A stretch of 8,491 bases of DNA, taken from RBG-16-42-24 sp964396785. Lineage in GTDB: Bacteria > Patescibacteriota > Microgenomatia > UBA8517. A program made the translations under genes and the position numbers. Shown piece after piece: positions 5,958-8,491 of this stretch (position 1 is the stretch's first letter; every line of letters starts with the position of its first letter). The DNA lies in the NCBI GenBank assembly GCA_964396785.1, contig CAYNFU010000029.1:1-8491 (forward strand), read 5' to 3'. The notes under the pieces are model-generated. The model ran no database searches. It was not told the DNA's origin and worked only from the letters and a program-made list of their open reading frames with translations.

Positions 5958-5987
5958 ATTATCTCTTATTTTACCAAATGAAGTTAA
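5958..5987 (-). promoter_or_regulatory. Weak candidate promoter for ftsEX
   Basis: The 58-base gap before ftsE is the longest one inside the block. On the minus strand TTAACT (plus 5982-5987, overlapping the previous stop codon), an 18-base spacer and GATAAT (plus 5958-5963) match the consensus hexamers at 4 and 5 of 6. A start about 7 bases downstream would give a leader of about 30 bases before the ftsE ATG, holding an AAAGGT run 13 bases from it. Support is by pattern only. Confidence 0.25.
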
Positions 5988-6448
5988 TTGGAGACCTTTA
6001 TTTTACCCACGTCCATGAGCCAGCCGGCCGTCCTTGCGCTAATTGTCTCACCCCAAACAGTAACTTTCTTACCCACAAAGCTCTCAAGGTCAATTACTGT
6101 TGAGGTTAAATAAACGTATTGGCTCTCCCCGCCCTCGCGAACCAAGTGGTGCGTTCCTTCCCCGTCTACCCCGCCTGACTCCAAAGTCCCTTCGGCCGAA
6201 TCCCTAAATGTGGATTCATCGGAAAGTCCCGCCTCGGTCGCAGAAGCTTCCGCTCCAGGTGCAACCTCCTTGGTACTTCCTCCAAGGCTCCTGCCTGAAA
6301 GAAAATATCCCGTTCCAACACCTCCCAAAACAACCAAGAACGCAGCCAAAGCCATGACTACCGTTCCCTTGAAGCTCCTTTTGGGAAACTCCTTTACAAG
6401 GTCAACCTTTGCAGCGAGTGTGGGTGAAACTTCGGGCTTTTCCTCCAT
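5984..6448 (-). CDS. 154-aa membrane-anchored protein with small C-terminal domain
   Basis: Function unknown. The N-terminal 28 residues are cytoplasmic and charged (MEEKPEVSPTLAAKVDLVKE). One hydrophobic span (about 29-51, Ala/Val/Gly-rich) follows, then a flexible Gly/Ser/Ala/Glu linker (52-100). The C-terminal domain (about 101-153) contains HHLVREGGESQYVYLTST, then VGKKVTVWGET and AGWLMDVGKIKV. The run of short beta-strand-like segments with a 'G-K-x-V-x-V-W-G' turn recalls small OB-fold domains that bind nucleic acid or ligand; this is a weak structural guess. Topology suggests the domain is outside the cytoplasm. The ATG has no Shine-Dalgarno sequence and there is no alternative ATG before the hydrophobic span. 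The gene lies 29 bases after prfB and 58 bases before ftsE. Confidence 0.8.
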   Translation of the reverse strand: MEEKPEVSPTLAAKVDLVKEFPKRSFKGTVVMALAAFLVVLGGVGTGYFLSGRSLGGSTKEVAPGAEASATEAGLSDESTFRDSAEGTLESGGVDGEGTHHLVREGGESQYVYLTSTVIDLESFVGKKVTVWGETISARTAGWLMDVGKIKVSN

Positions 6449-6454
6449 GCAATT

Positions 6455-6483
6455 AATATAACATCGAACAAATTCTCTTACAA
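6455..6483 (-). promoter_or_regulatory. Candidate sigma70 promoter giving a leaderless mRNA
   Basis: On the minus strand TTGTAA (plus 6478-6483, overlapping the prfB stop) is followed by a 17-base spacer and TATATT (plus 6455-6460). These match the -35 consensus at 4 of 6 and the -10 consensus at 5 of 6. The -10 ends 6 bases before the ATG of the 154-aa gene, so transcription would begin at about the start codon. That gene has no Shine-Dalgarno sequence upstream, which fits a leaderless transcript. Not proven. Confidence 0.4.
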
Positions 6484-7563
6484 GGAAATCTTTTCTCTAA
6501 GCTCGGCCTCGATAAATTTATCAAGGTCTCCGTCAAGAACATTCTCGGTGTCTCCGGTTTCAACTAACGTCCTTAAATCCTTTACCATCTTATACGGGTG
6601 GAGTACGTAGGAGCGGATTTGTGTTCCCCAGGAGGCTGGTCTATATTCGCCTTTAATTTCCCTTTTAGTGTCTTTCGCCATTTGCTTTTCCAACATCCAC
6701 AATTTTCCCCTCAAAAGATTTAGAGCAATTTTTCTGTTTTGTTCCTGAAAACGCTCTGCCTGGGCGGTAACTGTTAAACCTGTGGGTTTATGCTTAAGTC
6801 TCACCGCACTTGAAACTTTCTGTACATTCTGCCCTCCTTGGGAGCTGGCTCTAAAGAATTGCCAATCGAGATCTTCGTCTTTAATGACAATATCAGGAAG
6901 GTCCACTTCGGAAAGCTCCGGAATTACTTCAACCAGTGCGAAAGAGGTTTGCCGAAGTTTATCCGCATTAAAAGGCGACTGGCGAACGAGTCTATGGGTT
7001 CCAGCCTCCCCTCGCAAGTAGCCATAGGCGTATTTCCCCCTGACTTTAAAAGTCACGCTTTTTGTTCCGGCCTCCTCGCCGGGGGTTAAATCAAGCGTTG
7101 TTACTTCCCAGCCCCTTCTTTCACAAAACCTCGTGTACATTCTATAAAGCATGCTTACCCAATCCATTGCTTCCGTTCCCCCTTGGCCCGCGTGAATCCC
7201 CACTACCGCATTTTTCTCATCATATTCCCCCGAAAGGAAAGACGTAAGTTCAAACTTCTCAAGCATTTTCTCGGCTTTTTCGACTTCAGCCGCTAAATCC
7301 TGGGCTAGTTCCTCTTTTCCGGAAAACTCAGTGAGTGTGCTAACTACGGCCCCCAAGCTTTCAAATTCTGAAACCTCCTTTTTTAGATCCCCCAATCCTT
7401 GCATCAGCCTTTTTGCCCGCTCGGGGTCTTTCCAAAGGTCAGGGTCGGAACTCTCGGCAGTTAGCCTGGCAATTTCCTCTTTTTTCTTCTCAACTTCAAA
7501 AGACCCTGCGAAAGCTTCAAATCGCTCTCTTAAACTGTCTATTTTCTGCTTTGTATCCTGCAT
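6478..7563 (-). CDS. prfB: Peptide chain release factor 2 (RF2)
   Basis: RF2 recognises UGA and UAA stop codons in the ribosomal A site and triggers peptidyl-tRNA hydrolysis. The protein is 361 residues, close to the 365 of E. coli. In order it shows: an N-terminal helical domain (about 1-110) containing PDLWKDPERA (41-50); the conserved segment around HAGQGGTEAMDW (124-135); the RF2-type anticodon tripeptide SPF (196-198) within RQSPFNADKLRQTSF; the catalytic GGQ (243-245); and the C-terminal conserved block with SWGTQIRSYVLHPY (311-324). SPF rather than PxT identifies RF2, not RF1. The gene is one continuous frame, with no in-frame TGA near codon 25, so the programmed +1 frameshift used by many bacterial prfB genes is absent; a possible fossil of that site is at codons 19-23. 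An in-frame TGA lies nine codons upstream of this ATG with no other ATG between, which fixes the start. Genes in this window do end in TGA, consistent with a working RF2. Confidence 0.97.
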   Translation of the reverse strand: MQDTKQKIDSLRERFEAFAGSFEVEKKKEEIARLTAESSDPDLWKDPERAKRLMQGLGDLKKEVSEFESLGAVVSTLTEFSGKEELAQDLAAEVEKAEKMLEKFELTSFLSGEYDEKNAVVGIHAGQGGTEAMDWVSMLYRMYTRFCERRGWEVTTLDLTPGEEAGTKSVTFKVRGKYAYGYLRGEAGTHRLVRQSPFNADKLRQTSFALVEVIPELSEVDLPDIVIKDEDLDWQFFRASSQGGQNVQKVSSAVRLKHKPTGLTVTAQAERFQEQNRKIALNLLRGKLWMLEKQMAKDTKREIKGEYRPASWGTQIRSYVLHPYKMVKDLRTLVETGDTENVLDGDLDKFIEAELREKISL

Positions 7564-7569
7564 GCTTGA

Positions 7570-7575
7570 AGTATA
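7570..7575 (-). promoter_or_regulatory. Possible -10 element 6 bases before prfB
   Basis: TATACT on the minus strand matches the sigma70 -10 consensus at 5 of 6 bases and ends 6 bases before the prfB ATG. Transcription from it would start at or next to the start codon. No convincing -35 hexamer lies 16-18 bases upstream (ATGGTT at 17). An AAGGG Shine-Dalgarno-like run is present, but 14 bases from the ATG, which is longer than usual. The element could be chance in AT-rich DNA; it is listed because the 154-aa gene shows the same placement. Confidence 0.22.
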
Positions 7576-7580
7576 AACCC

Positions 7581-8036
7581 TTAGAACTCACAAACCATCC
7601 CGCGGACCTTATCTTGGTCCTTGGGAGAGAGGGATTGGAAAGCGTCTAATACCTCGTCACTAGAATAATTTTTGGCAGAGCTTACCGGAATTTCATCTGT
7701 TACCCCCAAGACTTTCACCAATTTTGCCCTCCCGGCATCGAGTATGTTTACAATGGGCTTTGGAGCATTTTTCCAACCTAAAAATTCTGTGATTATAGTT
7801 CTCCCACCAATAAGTAAAAACCCTTCAAAAATGAGTGCGAGTAAAAAACCCAAGGATATCCCAAAAATCCCACCCTTTATGGACCAGTTTAAAAGATGTC
7901 TCCTGACCTGGGCGAGAGTTAGTACGAGAAGAAACAGCAAAAATACTATAGCTCCAGCTATCACATAGGTAGGAGAGAATGTCAGATTCCCGAGATTAAA
8001 ATCAAAAGTTTTGGTCAAAAATGAGGAAGGGGTCAT
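7581..8036 (-). CDS. 151-aa conserved-looking membrane protein with two spans
   Basis: Function unknown. The sequence shows a short N-terminal segment, a first hydrophobic span at about residues 24-42, a basic loop (QVRRHLLNWSIK, 43-54), and a second span at about 55-77. A soluble C-terminal part of about 70 residues follows, including a basic amphipathic piece (AGRAKLVKVLG, 101-111) and a final acidic/Ser segment. Two close spans joined by an Arg-rich loop suggest a membrane-anchored protein with a cytoplasmic loop, though topology is only inferred. A good Shine-Dalgarno-like TGAGGTG lies directly upstream of the ATG, supporting this start. The gene sits 15 bases after the 90-aa membrane protein and 17 bases before prfB. 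I see no enzyme motif. Confidence 0.75.
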   Translation of the reverse strand: MTPSSFLTKTFDFNLGNLTFSPTYVIAGAIVFLLFLLVLTLAQVRRHLLNWSIKGGIFGISLGFLLALIFEGFLLIGGRTIITEFLGWKNAPKPIVNILDAGRAKLVKVLGVTDEIPVSSAKNYSSDEVLDAFQSLSPKDQDKVRGMVCEF

Positions 8037-8051
8037 CTCACCTCAATGATA

Positions 8052-8324
8052 TCACAAGGATGAGGCTGAAGTTTCTAGCTCGTTAAAGTCCGAATCCGAA
8101 GCATCCACCTGAGTTTCATCGAGTTCACTCTCTAGAGTTCCCGAATCGTCGTAGTCTGAAACTGGAGTCTCACCAGTTGGCTTCGGTGCAACATATGTGG
8201 TTGCAGTTTCATATAAAGATTTACCAGACATCTTAAAATAATAGTAAGCACCAGCCGAACCCAATAAAATAAGCGCTCCAACGGCTACTAAAATTATGAC
8301 TGGTGTTATTCCTTTTTGTCTCAT
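8052..8324 (-). CDS. 90-aa single-span membrane protein with acidic C-terminus
   Basis: Hypothetical protein, family not named. Residues 1-6 (MRQKGI) are basic. Residues 7-30 form one hydrophobic span beginning TPVIILVAVG and ending in aromatic AYYYF. Residues 40-90 are polar, acidic and Ser/Thr-rich (SELDETQVDASDSDF), so the tail probably faces outward as a low-complexity or short helical segment. Small proteins of this type (Lys-Gly-Ile, Thr-Pro or Ala-Pro, hydrophobic span, acidic tail) are, from memory, common in Microgenomates genomes. The short basic leader ending in Lys-Gly before the hydrophobic helix also resembles class III or archaeal-type pilin leaders. There is no Glu at position 5 of the would-be mature form, so this is not a classical type IV prepilin. 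The start overlaps the previous stop (ATGA) and the stop lies 15 bases before the next start. Confidence 0.75.
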   Translation of the reverse strand: MRQKGITPVIILVAVGALILLGSAGAYYYFKMSGKSLYETATTYVAPKPTGETPVSDYDDSGTLESELDETQVDASDSDFNELETSASSL

Positions 8325-8491
8325 AGTGTCGGTGTAGGCGTGGGTGTTGACGTTGGCGCTACCGAAACGGTCGGCGTTAATTCCCCTTCGTCTTCATCTT
8401 CGTCGGGCTCCCCTGCTGCGTCTTTGAGTGCTTTAAAGGCGTCGTGTACGGACCTTCTTGCGTCTTTTACAAGTTCGCGGACGGCGGCAAT
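8321..8491 (-). CDS. C-terminal fragment of an unidentified protein with a Pro-Thr tail
   Basis: This is the last 56 codons of a gene that enters from the right edge, ending in TGA. I do not recognise the family. The visible part has an amphipathic, charged helix of about 26 residues (AAVRELVKDARRSVHDAF and onward, rich in Lys, Arg, Asp and Ala). After that comes an acidic stretch (EPDEDEDEGE) and a Thr-Pro/Ser-Pro tail ending in TPTPTPTL. The frame is open to the edge, and its TGA overlaps the ATG of the next gene in a 4-base ATGA, which supports it as real and translationally coupled. The tail resembles the Pro-Thr linker of the lamin-tail protein at 2172-3172, which suggests an extracytoplasmic, low-complexity spacer. 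The N-terminus is outside the window, so localisation is an inference. Confidence 0.7.
   Translation of the reverse strand: MAAVRELVKDARRSVHDAFKALKDAAGEPDEDEDEGELTPTVSVAPTSTPTPTPTL

Noticed and set aside
5923..5980. Inverted repeat catttgg/ccaaatg around the ftsE start, with three GGTAA copies between
   Set aside because: Seven bases with a 44-base separation in AT-rich DNA is within chance, and no known operator matches.
6478..7563. Possible UGA recoding in the organism
   Set aside because: RF2 is intact with SPF and GGQ, and several genes here (galE, tsaE, ftsX, the 90-aa gene) end in TGA.

Overview
The window looks like part of a small-genome bacterium of the Candidate Phyla Radiation, most likely the Microgenomates side. 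This placement is an inference. It rests on the compact one-strand layout, the 100-residue TsaB, several small membrane proteins with Lys-Gly-Ile-Thr-Pro or Pro-Thr-rich character, a secreted lamin-tail protein, and the unusual cell-wall hydrolase behind FtsEX. UAA, UAG and UGA all serve as stops and a complete RF2 gene is present, so UGA is not recoded as it is in Gracilibacteria/SR1.

Every supported gene lies on the minus strand, so transcription runs from position 8491 towards 1. In that order: the C-terminal end of an unidentified protein with a Pro-Thr tail; a 90-residue single-span membrane protein; a 151-residue two-span membrane protein; prfB (RF2); a 154-residue membrane-anchored protein; ftsE and ftsX; a secreted coiled-coil protein with an M23 peptidase domain; a secreted lamin-tail-domain protein with a Pro-Thr linker and a C-terminal membrane anchor; a VanZ-like protein; tsaE; galE; and a short tsaB. 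Four junctions are 4-base ATGA overlaps (8321-8324, 4362-4365, 1422-1425, 445-448) and others overlap by 17 to 67 bases, so most of the block is probably co-transcribed. Candidate promoters before the 154-residue gene and before ftsE may start sub-operons. A weak terminator-like hairpin sits on the tsaB stop. It is followed at once by a very good sigma70-type promoter (TTGACC, 17-base spacer, TATAAT) that drives a new transcript out of the left edge.

Functionally, the core is an envelope and division module: FtsEX is the ABC-type regulator in the membrane and the coiled-coil M23 protein is its likely extracytoplasmic hydrolase. The neighbouring lamin-tail and VanZ-like proteins also act at the membrane or surface. 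The other theme is translation: RF2 for termination, and TsaE and TsaB for the t6A37 tRNA modification. galE (UDP-sugar epimerase) is wedged between the two t6A genes.

The most interesting observation is that the M23 domain appears circularly permuted. Its HxH half (His255/His257) comes before its HxxxD half (His333/Asp337), and the protein stops exactly where the HxH half would normally begin. The second is that prfB is one uninterrupted frame but keeps what looks like a fossil of the RF2 programmed-frameshift site with one T removed. The sequence also has an assembly scar: 100 Ns flanked by two identical 55-base copies. Collapsing them restores a perfect signal-peptide-bearing gene.
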